From: a virus
Virus record (IMG/VR): IMGVR_UViG_3300023174_000419
Span: 1-33,789 of that record
DNA length: 33,789 nucleotides
Strand: one strand, 5' to 3'
The notes beneath the pieces were generated by a model that searched no databases, had not been told where the DNA came from, and saw nothing but the letters and a program-made list of their open reading frames with translations. Shown here piece by piece: positions 15,851 to 25,424 of this stretch (positions are counted from its first letter, which is position 1; the number at the start of each line of letters is the position of its first letter). The position numbers were made by a program, and so were the translations under genes.

Positions 15851-17305
15851 ATGGCTGATCTAAAAGTAAAAGTTGGTGTTGATAAGTCTGGTTTTACCAC
15901 TGGGCTTGCGTCCATGGAAAACTCCGTAAAGGGGTTCGGAACTAAAGTTGGCGGAATACTAGCAGGCGCTTTTGCATTTGATAAAATCATACAAGGGTTT
16001 TCAAATGCCATAGACAAAGGCGACCAGCTACAAGACCTAGCGAATCGGTTTGGAGTTGCGGCCAGCAGCTTGCAAGAGATTGGAAACGCCGCCAGCACTT
16101 CAGGAGCTGGGCTAGAGGATGTGGCAAGTGCCATGAATAAACTAGCCAAAAACGCAGGGGCAGCCATTGGCGGAAATGAGCAAATGGCTGAAGCGTTCAA
16201 CAAAATTGGATTAAGCGTTGAACAGTTAAACGGAATGAGTCCGCAGGATCTATTTTTTGCATTATCTAAGGCCGTCGCCTCTGGCGCTCTAGGTATGCAG
16301 GATTTTACGATTGCACAAGAGCTGGCTGGGAAAGGCGCAGGGGTGTTAATGGAAACTTTGCGTATGGGGCCAGAGGTAATTGCAGCCAACGGGCAAGCCA
16401 TGGGCGTCTGGACTGATGAAACCATTGCAAGGCTATCAGAAGCATCCGACGCAATAAAAACATTTCAAAATACAATGACGATTGCTTTTGGAGGCATAGC
16501 ACAGATTGCGGTGCCATTGATAAAGACATTTCAAGACATAGCACAACTAGCGGCCATGCTAGGCTCCGCAGGCGTTTCAGCTTTGGCCGGTGATTTTGCT
16601 GGCGCAGCAGAGATAGCAAAAGAGGCGTCAAAAATAAAAAGCCGCAGGGACGCTGAAGAGGCTGCAGCAGCGAGGCAAAAGGCTGGCCGTGTTTTAAGTA
16701 CAGATGGATCAGTCGGATCTATGTCCGACAAAGACTTTGCCAAAAGTGAACAAGAGGCCGCCAAGCAAGAGCTGAAGCTAATCGATGCCCAGGTTCAAGG
16801 GAAGGAGCAGGCCGAGAAAATGAAGGCCGACATCGAAGAAAAATACCGCCAGCGCAGCTTGGATCGCGAGATCGAGATGGAGAAAAAGAAGAACGAGCAG
16901 AAACTGCGCTTGCAAGATCTTCTGGCCAAAGAGGGCGGGCCGCAGGCTCAAATCGGACTCCTTGAGTCAAGGGCGCAAGACGCCGCAAAGGCGTTCAAGG
17001 ACATGCCCAGCACCGATACTGCCACGGCCCTAGCGGAAGCACGTGGAGCGTTAAAAGATGCGCTCGTGCAACAAATCAATGATCAACCTGGCACGGCTCC
17101 AAAGGGTTTTGCAGAAAGCGAGGCACAAAGGAAGCTCACGCAAAAAGGACTTAGCGCGGATCTGTCTGGCTTTGCTCAGAAGTCCGAACAGTTCCGCCCA
17201 TTAGAAAAACTGCCAGATATGGCCGTTCAACTGGCAGGAGCCACAAAAACACTAGAGCAAATACTTGAAGAAATTAGAAGGGGGGACGGAAGCGTTTTCC
17301 GTTAA
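15851..17305 (+). CDS. Tail tape measure protein
   Basis: 484 residues. The N-terminus (DLKVKVGVDKSGF, 3-15) is the usual opening of tape measure proteins; a hydrophobic stretch (about 205-250) could cross the membrane during DNA injection; a long charged coiled coil covers about 270-360. The length predicts a tail of roughly 70 nm, using the known near-linear relation of about 0.15 nm per residue. It sits 2 bp after the previous gene with no Shine-Dalgarno. Confidence 0.85.
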   Translation: MADLKVKVGVDKSGFTTGLASMENSVKGFGTKVGGILAGAFAFDKIIQGFSNAIDKGDQLQDLANRFGVAASSLQEIGNAASTSGAGLEDVASAMNKLAKNAGAAIGGNEQMAEAFNKIGLSVEQLNGMSPQDLFFALSKAVASGALGMQDFTIAQELAGKGAGVLMETLRMGPEVIAANGQAMGVWTDETIARLSEASDAIKTFQNTMTIAFGGIAQIAVPLIKTFQDIAQLAAMLGSAGVSALAGDFAGAAEIAKEASKIKSRRDAEEAAAARQKAGRVLSTDGSVGSMSDKDFAKSEQEAAKQELKLIDAQVQGKEQAEKMKADIEEKYRQRSLDREIEMEKKKNEQKLRLQDLLAKEGGPQAQIGLLESRAQDAAKAFKDMPSTDTATALAEARGALKDALVQQINDQPGTAPKGFAESEAQRKLTQKGLSADLSGFAQKSEQFRPLEKLPDMAVQLAGATKTLEQILEEIRRGDGSVFR

Positions 17306-17311
17306 TACATT

Positions 17312-18109
17312 ATGGCAAGAGGAAGCAGCAAGACGCAAAATACACCATCAGCAGCAGATGATTACGAGATGATTCAATCAGGCGGGCAGGTCGATAATTC
17401 GGGCAGATTTACAATAAGCCGAAAATACTATGCAACAAATGAAGGTGATCTGCTAAAAACACCAGACAACTTAAAATACGCGGGTCAAACGATGATCCCG
17501 TCATCATTGTCATTTCAAAAAATTTCAGGTGGGATATGGGAAAAGAACATAGAATTTACCGCAGCCGTTGGATCTTCGCAGACAGGAGTAGTGCGAAATC
17601 TAAGCCCCGATGGGAAACTAATTGAGGGTAGGGTGCAGCTAGAAGTTTCTGCCGAACTGGCTCCAATAGAGCAGCACCCAGAAATTGATGAAATTATTAA
17701 AAAATACAATGGATTTGCTGAAAAGGGCAAGGTCTTATTCCCCAAAACATATACTGGAACTGGAACTGGAACATCAGGAGGCAGTCCAAAGCCAAACCCG
17801 TTTTTTGGCATGCGTTATTATTACCAACCATCAGCAACCCTTCGCCACACTTACAATGTAAACAAGATGCCTAGTGATCTTTTTACCAACGTATTTAATA
17901 TTGTGGACACAAAATCTCTGCCAGGCGGGCTTCCAAACCTTACCGATCTAGCAAATAAAGCAGGCGTAACTCTTAAATACTTTTGGCAAATACAAATGCC
18001 ACAAATAACCGTGACAGGAGAACGGATAGAAATAACGAAAATATACACACTATTAAAGCCTATGACTCAACAGGCGGCTGCGGATATGAACAAAATAGTC
18101 AACATTTAA
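17312..18109 (+). CDS. Distal tail protein of unknown family
   Basis: 265 residues, beta-rich in the first half, with a Thr-Gly repeat linker (about 149-155, encoded by ACTGGA repeats near 17755-17772) and a helical end. Directly after the tape measure gene, it is expected to belong to the tail tip or hub. No recognised domain and no Shine-Dalgarno. Confidence 0.6.
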   Translation: MARGSSKTQNTPSAADDYEMIQSGGQVDNSGRFTISRKYYATNEGDLLKTPDNLKYAGQTMIPSSLSFQKISGGIWEKNIEFTAAVGSSQTGVVRNLSPDGKLIEGRVQLEVSAELAPIEQHPEIDEIIKKYNGFAEKGKVLFPKTYTGTGTGTSGGSPKPNPFFGMRYYYQPSATLRHTYNVNKMPSDLFTNVFNIVDTKSLPGGLPNLTDLANKAGVTLKYFWQIQMPQITVTGERIEITKIYTLLKPMTQQAAADMNKIVNI

Positions 18110-18111
18110 AA

Positions 18112-18702
18112 ATGATTGCAGATCTTGAGGTAAAGCCTGGGGATAAGATATGGCCAAAATGGCAACTTTTACTGGACTGGATTAGCCGACAAAAACATCA
18201 ATGCCCAAACGCCAGCATAACTTATACGCCATCTGGCGCCAGAATCATTTGCGAGCCAGATCCGATTTATCAGAAAATAAACTTTGAGGTCAGTCTTGAG
18301 GGCGACAATGTCCAAATCGGAGATGGCACCATCAATGGAATAGTGCCGACAATAAAAAACATTCCGATTACCGGCGGCGTGAATCCGCCTTCTCCTCCGC
18401 CAAAACTAAAACTAATTCCACCAGATCAGAATGGGGTTGTTTTTATTTGCATTAAGACGACGCACAAAAAAACAGGAGACTTAGAATCAGCGACCATTGT
18501 TCCAATGCTACAGAGCAACATTCCAGGTGCGTTGCGTGCCGACTTTTCGGCTGGAATAAACGGATATATTCCAATCGCTCTGATCCGGCATCATCCGCAA
18601 ACGAGAAAGCCGACCGCCGTTCACCAGCATTCCTGCCACAATCTTCAGTGCAGGGCGTATAAGTCTGGGAACACAACTAGGATTGTGTACTGGGCAGCTT
18701 AA
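18112..18702 (+). CDS. Tail-tip protein with C-terminal His/Cys cluster
   Basis: 196 residues. A Pro-rich linker (about 112-118) joins two halves; the C-terminus contains a His/Cys-rich segment, H160, H161, H171, H173, C175, H176 and C180, which could bind a metal ion. Some tail spikes carry iron held by histidines, so a tip role is possible. The start ATG 18112 follows the previous stop by 2 bp; the longer frame from 17983 is overlap. Family unknown. Confidence 0.6.
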   Translation: MIADLEVKPGDKIWPKWQLLLDWISRQKHQCPNASITYTPSGARIICEPDPIYQKINFEVSLEGDNVQIGDGTINGIVPTIKNIPITGGVNPPSPPPKLKLIPPDQNGVVFICIKTTHKKTGDLESATIVPMLQSNIPGALRADFSAGINGYIPIALIRHHPQTRKPTAVHQHSCHNLQCRAYKSGNTTRIVYWAA

Positions 18703-19719
18703 ATGAAAATCAAGGCAAGCGAATGGAACGAAGCCATGCGGATTCTTTCGTCTCGCTACCCAATCAGCGTCAAAGTCGATGTCCCCACAACGCCTCTGCA
18801 TGCTTGGGCTGTTGAAACAATATACGATGGAGACAGGAAAAAATGGACAGCCAGAATCAGGCCGGGGTCTGTGAATTGCAGAATTGCAACTGTTGCGATG
18901 CCATTTTCAAGGGCACCAGAAAAATTTAAGGACTATATTCGTGCAACAAAGGCAAGCCAATCATTCCAACCATCCACTATGGTTCATGTTCCCCTGGACT
19001 TTGATCCTGTGCTGGATCTTGCCTGGCGGGAAATAGGTGGAGACGCTGCTCCCGTCAGCACAACAGCAAGTGGAGATGACGGCATTAAAAACACGTACGA
19101 AACAGTGCCAGCCTATTTTCGCAAAAAGGGTGTCGTTCAGCCTGGTTCACCAAATGTTGACCCTAACAATCAGCGCAGGCTATATGCATGCGATATCGTA
19201 GTTTCAATGCCGCGTCCCTATTTGGTGAATGAGATCAGTGTTTTGCCTGGCGGCCTACTTGGCGGATCTATTATTAGTGTTGACGCAAAGCCAGTCACTC
19301 CTCCCGACATATCCGAACCGCCAACCGTCTATGCAACTTCGAGATATGTTATCCCAACAATTCAAAATTCGTTTGAGGACGTATTCTTTCAGAGATTTAT
19401 TGATGAGCCAAAAGATGATCTGCATTTATCAACAGTCTATGCGCTAAGTCAATCTGCTGGATCCAGCGCCGGGAGCGATGGAGTGGATGGGGCGCACGTA
19501 CTTGAGACGAGATATTACTGCCACTACAATCTGGCGCACGCCACCCAGACTGTTGTTCCACGCAAAGTTGCCCCGCCATTAACATTAGTAACTGGACTCG
19601 CCGCCGGCCTTGGCGATGTTCTTTTTAATTCTATCCTGAGCGCGCAAAACGATTTTGCCCAGTCTGTTGTAGATTTATATAACCAGCGATCCTTGCGTGG
19701 AATGTTTTGGGTTGTATGA
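18703..19719 (+). CDS. Tail-tip / baseplate hub candidate
   Basis: 338 residues, without membrane segments or catalytic motifs. It begins immediately after the previous stop (TAA then ATG) and ends in an ATGA overlap. Position between tape measure and fibres, together with its two neighbours, suggests hub or fibre-attachment function. The family is not recognised. Confidence 0.6.
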   Translation: MKIKASEWNEAMRILSSRYPISVKVDVPTTPLHAWAVETIYDGDRKKWTARIRPGSVNCRIATVAMPFSRAPEKFKDYIRATKASQSFQPSTMVHVPLDFDPVLDLAWREIGGDAAPVSTTASGDDGIKNTYETVPAYFRKKGVVQPGSPNVDPNNQRRLYACDIVVSMPRPYLVNEISVLPGGLLGGSIISVDAKPVTPPDISEPPTVYATSRYVIPTIQNSFEDVFFQRFIDEPKDDLHLSTVYALSQSAGSSAGSDGVDGAHVLETRYYCHYNLAHATQTVVPRKVAPPLTLVTGLAAGLGDVLFNSILSAQNDFAQSVVDLYNQRSLRGMFWVV

Positions 19720-19898
19720 GCCTTGATAAATCCACCCGCCTCTACTACAGGCGCCTTGCAAAAATTGCCGTAGCACAAGTCGAGGAAAAGATAAACGCCC
19801 AGGATGTATATGAATTTTCAATCCCAGGATCCCAATGGTTCGATCCGTCGTTCTTCCCTGGCTTTTTGGATGATCCCGATGAGCTTAGGTCTGATTGA
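19716..19898 (+). CDS. Small acidic tail protein
   Basis: 60 residues, with a basic, helical N-terminus and an acidic, aromatic C-terminus (several Phe, Pro and Asp). Start chosen at the ATGA overlap with the hub candidate rather than the in-frame ATG at 19707. The stop overlaps the TTGACA motif before the large fibre gene. Function unknown; possibly an adaptor or chaperone for fibre assembly. Confidence 0.6.
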   Translation: MSLDKSTRLYYRRLAKIAVAQVEEKINAQDVYEFSIPGSQWFDPSFFPGFLDDPDELRSD

Positions 19899-19919
19899 CA
19901 TGCATGCTGGCAAGTAACC

Positions 19920-22286
19920 ATGGCCACACTACTTTACGGAAATATATCGCAAAAGACTGCCAGTTTCACGATTGATCCTGCCAATATAGCCCTGCCAACT
20001 GTTGTGCAGGGCGACACGTTCACAGTGGCCGTTCGCCTAACTGAGACGAGCAATAATATAACCACAGTAACGGCTCCATCGATCTACTCCGCCCGTCTTA
20101 GCTATGGCCCGGTGGATGTGGCGCCTACGTCTGGAACGTTCAAGGTGCGGGTCAACGCAGTCACATCCAGCGTCATTACATTAGGAGCATCCGCCGCCAG
20201 CGTGGCCGCTGTACTAAACAGCATCTCGGCAGCTACTGGCTGGACTGTTAGTGAGGATCAAGGTTCCTACATCGTCGGCAGGACAGCGAACTGGGTCACA
20301 ACTAGCGGAATCACGATCGTAGAAAACAACCTTACGCCAGACAGCTTTGTCCGGGTGACTAGCTACTCTGCAAACAATACTTTTTATCAAGAGCTGCGGC
20401 CGATGCAGTCTCCCCTAGCTTATACAAGTGCTTTTGGTTTAATCGTTCCGCCGCCACCTACCATTCGGAGAGTGGTGACTGGATACAGCGATAGCCTCAC
20501 AGGCGTCTATGTGAATGAAGTCCAGCGGCTGTATATTCCGCCAGGGTTTGATACCACGTATCAAATTTATCGTGGCACAGCACGCACTGGGCTATTAAAC
20601 AAGGACGACGGAGCTACTGAAATTGAAGAAGCCATGATGCAAGGGTGCGTCACGGCCCTGGCGGGAGAAGTATTCATTGTTTCAAATCCGCAAGATTATA
20701 CAGCCGACATCGAGTTTGCTGGCTCCATGAGCGGGGCTACGCACGATCTTTTGACTGTAGCTGTGCCTATCTCCCCGCAAGGCGACGTGACGTTCGATCT
20801 TGATCTAAACACCCAAGGCATGTTGGCCGCCTTGCGCGGCGATTTTGAGGTCACTCATCCGCTGACTTGCGAGATTGGAATTAACTACGGAACAGTGGCT
20901 ACGCCCAACGTGCAGTACGTCACAGTGTTTCAACAGAACATGACTGTGCAGGCAGACGGTGCATGGACAGGATTGGCGGCCGCCCAGCGGATCAACTGGC
21001 TTAACCCGCCACAGCCAGTCAACTATATCCCTTTTACATTAGACCAAGTCATTACTGGGATTCAAAGCTACACAAAAGTAGTGACAGGCGCAGGCCCATG
21101 GACGATTGCCCACAATCTTGGGACAGAAGCGATTCACGTCACTTTGCGCGAAAACATCTCAAGCGGATATCTCCTAGCGAACGAAAACGATTACACAGTT
21201 CAAACGGCAACAAGCCAAAGCGTGATCGTCACAAAAGTGTCGGGCACCGTTCCAACCGCCGGCTGGGCCGTGATGATTTCCTCGGCAGGGCCGACGAGCG
21301 CGTTTCAGGCGCACACGCACACGATTGCGCAGGTTGTCTCCCTACAGGATCAGCTCAATTCATTAGCGGATAGGATATCTAATGTTGAAGATATTCTACC
21401 AGCCGTAGGATATACGGGCACGAGCACAACTACGCTGCCCTATGTGATCCCTGTTTCAGAGAAAGGCGAGGTTCTATTCAGCTCAACACCGTTTGATTCA
21501 GCCATTGGCGCCATTCCAAATAACGAATCCACGCCTTACATGCTTCGCGCTCTATCGGTCACAGTCAGTACGGCTGCAAGTATGAGCTTAATTTCTGCCA
21601 GCACGGTAAACATTGTTTCAGCTTATACTACTGGCCTTGATCTTGTGATCCCACGGATAGGTGCAATTCCAGGCGCCAAGCTACCCACGGGCATAGCTTA
21701 TGTTGGCGCAGAATCAACGCGATCGCTCGTGTATCAAGTTCAGCCTTACCAAAACAATCGAACCTACTATCCGTCTGCATTTGAAAAACCGCTATTTGAG
21801 GTGGCTATTAACGACAAGATGTTCCGCGCAAATCAGCGGCTGTCATTCAACTTTGACGTGCTGCTTCAAACGAAAAATGCTACTGCTACGCCGCAATGGT
21901 GGGTCATCGTAGACGTAGGTGAAGCGACAACTGCATCTATCCCCACGCCACAAAGCGCAAATATCACCGGCCTTACTTTCAATAGCACTCCTATATTGGC
22001 GCAGCCGCTGCTTGTTACCCCTGAAGCGCAGCGGCATCCGCTAGGGATTGAGATTTTGGCTACTGCTACAACAAACAGCGTCGTGATGAGCGCAAACCAG
22101 CTCGCCTACGGCGTGTTGGCCAGCTCCCCGTCGGCAGCTCCTAGCGGCAGGAATTTCATTCTACGCGGGCGCCTTGCGAATTTTGACGTTGCTGATCAGT
22201 TTAGCGATCCGCGCGGATATATCGGCTATGCAATTAAACAGCCGCCCATGAATGGAGACACTCCGCTTTCCATCAGAATTGAGTAA
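19920..22286 (+). CDS. Large tail fibre / receptor-binding protein
   Basis: 788 residues, Thr/Ser/Val-rich beta structure. The N-terminal part likely attaches to the tail. The centre contains WTIAHNLG and HTHTIAQV motifs and then a short heptad-repeat helix (SLQDQLNSLADRISNVEDIL, about 479-498) typical of trimeric fibres. The C-terminal 290 residues are probably the receptor-binding head. TTGACA is 25 nt upstream and no Shine-Dalgarno is present. Trimer formation is inferred from the heptad segment. Confidence 0.72.
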   Translation: MATLLYGNISQKTASFTIDPANIALPTVVQGDTFTVAVRLTETSNNITTVTAPSIYSARLSYGPVDVAPTSGTFKVRVNAVTSSVITLGASAASVAAVLNSISAATGWTVSEDQGSYIVGRTANWVTTSGITIVENNLTPDSFVRVTSYSANNTFYQELRPMQSPLAYTSAFGLIVPPPPTIRRVVTGYSDSLTGVYVNEVQRLYIPPGFDTTYQIYRGTARTGLLNKDDGATEIEEAMMQGCVTALAGEVFIVSNPQDYTADIEFAGSMSGATHDLLTVAVPISPQGDVTFDLDLNTQGMLAALRGDFEVTHPLTCEIGINYGTVATPNVQYVTVFQQNMTVQADGAWTGLAAAQRINWLNPPQPVNYIPFTLDQVITGIQSYTKVVTGAGPWTIAHNLGTEAIHVTLRENISSGYLLANENDYTVQTATSQSVIVTKVSGTVPTAGWAVMISSAGPTSAFQAHTHTIAQVVSLQDQLNSLADRISNVEDILPAVGYTGTSTTTLPYVIPVSEKGEVLFSSTPFDSAIGAIPNNESTPYMLRALSVTVSTAASMSLISASTVNIVSAYTTGLDLVIPRIGAIPGAKLPTGIAYVGAESTRSLVYQVQPYQNNRTYYPSAFEKPLFEVAINDKMFRANQRLSFNFDVLLQTKNATATPQWWVIVDVGEATTASIPTPQSANITGLTFNSTPILAQPLLVTPEAQRHPLGIEILATATTNSVVMSANQLAYGVLASSPSAAPSGRNFILRGRLANFDVADQFSDPRGYIGYAIKQPPMNGDTPLSIRIE

Positions 22287-22294
22287 GAAATTAT

Positions 22295-23167
22295 ATGGCG
22301 TTTGGCTTTCCTGATTCCATTACTCAGCCCACCGCGTTTGCTTTTCTTAATAGTTACTATCCTTACTGCCAACGCATAACCGTAAGGCTAAACGATCGGT
22401 CGGTAGCCGTACAAAAACCAGAGATTCTCAACCGGGAACCTGCTCCAACAATCAACACCGTTACTGCCGGGCAAATTCTGAAAAATCCAGACGGCAGTTT
22501 GTCGGTATTGACTGCAGGACTTTTTTCTGGCGTTTCGACTGTCTACGTTCCAACAGCAGGACTACTAATCCTTGACGATGGAAGGATTACAACCACCACT
22601 CCAGGTCTGTTAATGCACCCGGCGGGGAACAACTTAGTACCCACGGCAGGACTTCTGTTGCATGCAGACGGTACTCTTTCAATCCCTAAATTAGAAACTA
22701 CATCAGATTCAAGTGGCAGCACTTCTGACGCTACTTCAGACCTTTATTTGCATCCAGAAGGCACAAACTACTACTCCGTTGCGTTTTATACAGGTGCCAC
22801 AGTAAGCAGCCTTTCGCATTCATATGCGCCACCAACCACGGCAAGCCTTACAATCCGAGCCTATGCAGGAGCCATTGACTCCATTTATAGCGTGACCACT
22901 GTAAACTCAAATCACGCAACACATAGTATTTCATGGAGTAATGACAGCGGGTCGTCTTTTGAGAGCGGCAACAACTGGTACTATTTTACGTTTGTAGTGT
23001 CTGAGCCATCTCTTGCAGTTCGCGATTTGTGCAGATCTGCCTTGCCATCCAGATCAGTTCCTTTGCTTGGTGAAATTAAGCTAGAACAAGCAGATGGACG
23101 CAGCTTTACATCAAAATCTTTTCCGATTACCTGTTTTATCCCAGTAATTAGATCGGAGCAGTTCTAA
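22295..23167 (+). CDS. Fibre-associated protein with short beta repeats
   Basis: 290 residues. Residues about 55-135 contain repeats of the form TAGLLLHADGTLSI roughly every 20 residues, suggesting a beta-solenoid or stacked hairpins; the C-terminal half is Ser/Tyr-rich beta structure. It follows the large fibre gene by 8 bp and is A/T-richer than it, in the same direction. Probably a second fibre or tip component; no family recognised. Confidence 0.6.
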   Translation: MAFGFPDSITQPTAFAFLNSYYPYCQRITVRLNDRSVAVQKPEILNREPAPTINTVTAGQILKNPDGSLSVLTAGLFSGVSTVYVPTAGLLILDDGRITTTTPGLLMHPAGNNLVPTAGLLLHADGTLSIPKLETTSDSSGSTSDATSDLYLHPEGTNYYSVAFYTGATVSSLSHSYAPPTTASLTIRAYAGAIDSIYSVTTVNSNHATHSISWSNDSGSSFESGNNWYYFTFVVSEPSLAVRDLCRSALPSRSVPLLGEIKLEQADGRSFTSKSFPITCFIPVIRSEQF

Positions 23168-23168
23168 T

Positions 23169-23834
23169 ATGTCTTTTACCGCATTTACAGCAGTCACAGG
23201 TTACCCACTGCAAGGCATTGATCTCTACCTTATGAGCAGCACAGGAGCCGTATTAAACACACGCTCCAATCTTGAAGTTCGTCACAATGAAACTAATAGA
23301 TTCTTTGCGGTACCTCACAGCCCGTCATTGAGTTTTAGAAATTTGTATCCAGGCGCAAATTTTGAATCTAACTTTATGAGCATAGCTACAAACGGCAGTG
23401 TCTTTAGCGTATACGGCCGCCACTTTATGATTAGCGCAACTATTGCTGCTAGAACGCTTGAAAATAGTGGTGATTACGCATTTTATGCCTCCACAACAAC
23501 CAAGATAGTTGACTCAGCTCTTTTTCACAATTCCCCAGAAAACTCAATCAACTACCCAGGTCAATCCCAAAAAAACGTCGGCACCTTTTGTACAAATGTA
23601 GCTCAATTTGTTGTTACGAGTATGAGTTCTCAGGTTCTCGAATTATCCCGATCCAGCCTAGTAGCAGGAGGCGACGGCAGCGTGCCACTTGTAGCCCAAG
23701 TTATGTACGTTGCTGGGGTACAATTTGGCGGAGGTTTTGAGCCAAACAGGTTTCAAGGAACAGTGAGCACCATATTTTCGCAGCCATTTGATATCAAATA
23801 CGTTGCGCCTCTGCATCGCACCTTGGCTTATTGA
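23169..23834 (+). CDS. Fibre-region structural protein, unknown
   Basis: 221 residues, beta-rich, with many Ser, Asn and Phe. It starts 1 bp after the preceding gene and ends inside a TTGACA motif. The C-terminal halves of this and the preceding protein have a similar style (ending near residues predicted to form beta strands), so distant duplication is possible but not shown. Confidence 0.6.
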   Translation: MSFTAFTAVTGYPLQGIDLYLMSSTGAVLNTRSNLEVRHNETNRFFAVPHSPSLSFRNLYPGANFESNFMSIATNGSVFSVYGRHFMISATIAARTLENSGDYAFYASTTTKIVDSALFHNSPENSINYPGQSQKNVGTFCTNVAQFVVTSMSSQVLELSRSSLVAGGDGSVPLVAQVMYVAGVQFGGGFEPNRFQGTVSTIFSQPFDIKYVAPLHRTLAY

Positions 23835-23850
23835 CAAGCCTCAGTTTCCT

Positions 23851-24186
23851 ATGGCCGCATCTTATGATATTACGATTGAGCAGGGAACGGATTGGACGCG
23901 GGACTTGTTTCTCACCACGGCAACCCAAGGCACGATCAGCCTAGCGGGCCGAACGTTCACCGCTCAGATCCGCCAGATGCCAGGGGGCACTGTGGTGACG
24001 CAGATTGCGACGAGCGTGGTATCAGCGGCCGGTGGCCAGCTCCGCCTTACCGTCACATCAGCAGCCAGCCTGCTCGTTCCTACCAGCGGAGCGAAGTACG
24101 ATCTGGTGCAAGTAACTAGCGCTGGGATCGCAACCCGCCTGCTGGAAGGCGTGGTGACACTATCCCCCAGAATTACAATACCATGA
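23851..24186 (+). CDS. Small beta-sandwich phage structural protein
   Basis: 111 residues with the pattern IEQGTDWTRDLFL, then AGRTFTAQIR, then a YDL strand and a terminal LLEGVVTLSPRIT strand. This plan is common among small tail or fibre-base proteins of many siphoviruses that precede the fibre genes. ATG 23851 is chosen, with TTGACA 20 nt upstream and no Shine-Dalgarno; the in-frame upstream ATG (23788) lies inside the previous gene. ATGA overlap with the next gene. Confidence 0.68.
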   Translation: MAASYDITIEQGTDWTRDLFLTTATQGTISLAGRTFTAQIRQMPGGTVVTQIATSVVSAAGGQLRLTVTSAASLLVPTSGAKYDLVQVTSAGIATRLLEGVVTLSPRITIP

Positions 24187-25412
24187 GCGATATTTATCTT
24201 CAGATCACCGAAACGCCCACCGTAGTCACACTATCTGCACCCGTTGTATCCGGGGCGTTGGCATCAACCGTTACCGTGGCTAATACCGTCACCGTGGCGC
24301 TGGACAGCAACAGTCTGAGTGCGTTGGAGAACGTGACCGTAACAGTCGGTGCAGCAATCACTGGCACAGTCACAGTTTCCAATTTCCCAGCATCGCAGGC
24401 CGTTACATTTTCAGCGGTAAGCATTTCAAACCTTCCAGCCACGCAAGCCGTTTCTCTCTCATCCGTCCCCACTCATGGCGTTACACTTGCTAGCACGACA
24501 GTCACAGTCAGTTCCCTCCCCGCCATCTCTGGCACGGTGACGGCGAATGTTTTTGGAAGAGTGATTGATGGTACTGGTAATTTTCTTCAGATACCAATTA
24601 TTCCTTATGATCAAGATATAACCTCCGCAAGCGATCAATATGCAGTACCAGTTCAAATTTCAACTCTTAATGGAAGTGTTGGATCTAGCACTCCTCTCCC
24701 CATCTCTGGCACGGTCACCATCGGCTCCGCCCTCCCCGCTGGCACAAACCGCATTGGAGTGGTGACGATTGGAGCAGGCACAGTCACCATCGGAGCAGGA
24801 ACGGCACAGATCGGCTCAGTCACAGCGAGCATATCTAACTTCCCAGCCACGCAGGCTGTTTCACTAACTACGCTACCAGCGTTAGTCGCAGGCACTGCAC
24901 AGATTGGAAGCGTAACGGCATCCATCAGCGGGACTGTCCCCATCAGCATCTCATCCGTTACGGTAGGTAACAGCGTCACTATTGGATCGCTTCCAGCTCT
25001 TGCGGCTGGCACAGCTCAGATTGGTTCTGTTACGGCCAGCATCAGCGGGACTGTTCCAATCAGCATATCCTCAGTAACGGTTGGAAACTCAGTTACCATC
25101 GGATCGCTTCCTGCAATTAGTGGGACGGTGACGATCAATCCGTCAATCTCATCTTCGGCTATCACTTCGGGCAGTTTTACTTCACTCACATCAGCCACAC
25201 TCGTCCCTGCAAACGCGGCCCGCAAGATGGCCACCGTCTACAATCTTGGTGCAGGCCAATTATTTATAAATGCAGGAGTAACAGCAACAACTCTTGGTGG
25301 CGGTTTTATGGTTTCATTATATAGCGGTGATTTTTATGAGTGCGACTACACCACTACAACGCTTTCTGCGATTTTTGCGACAGCCGGAACTGCTTCTTGG
25401 GTGAGTCATTAG
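24183..25412 (+). CDS. Repetitive tail fibre protein (VT/SNFPATQ-type repeats)
   Basis: 409 residues, nearly all Val, Thr, Ser, Ile, Gly and Ala. The repeated elements TVSNFPA, ATQAVSL and GTAQIGSVTASIS alternate and culminate in two 39-residue units (237-275 and 276-314) whose first 36 residues are identical. Such repeats usually form extended beta fibres. The C-terminal 90 residues are non-repetitive and may be a head domain. Coupled to the preceding gene by ATGA. Confidence 0.75.
   Translation: MSDIYLQITETPTVVTLSAPVVSGALASTVTVANTVTVALDSNSLSALENVTVTVGAAITGTVTVSNFPASQAVTFSAVSISNLPATQAVSLSSVPTHGVTLASTTVTVSSLPAISGTVTANVFGRVIDGTGNFLQIPIIPYDQDITSASDQYAVPVQISTLNGSVGSSTPLPISGTVTIGSALPAGTNRIGVVTIGAGTVTIGAGTAQIGSVTASISNFPATQAVSLTTLPALVAGTAQIGSVTASISGTVPISISSVTVGNSVTIGSLPALAAGTAQIGSVTASISGTVPISISSVTVGNSVTIGSLPAISGTVTINPSISSSAITSGSFTSLTSATLVPANAARKMATVYNLGAGQLFINAGVTATTLGGGFMVSLYSGDFYECDYTTTTLSAIFATAGTASWVSH
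24891..25115 (+). repeat. Tandem 117-bp fibre repeat, protein-identical but synonymously diverged
   Basis: Unit 1 (24891-25007) and unit 2 (from 25008) encode the same 36 residues. Comparing codons, 21 of 36 differ and every difference is synonymous, including Ser switches between AGC and TCN codons. Only the last three residues of each unit differ in protein. This is an old duplication under strong protein-level constraint, or one selected against DNA identity. Confidence 0.85.
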
Positions 25413-25424
25413 GAGCATTGAGCG

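Noticed and set aside
15835-16425. 196-residue - strand ORF opposite the tape measure gene
   Set aside because: Antisense shadow of a certain gene; Pro/Ser-rich translation.
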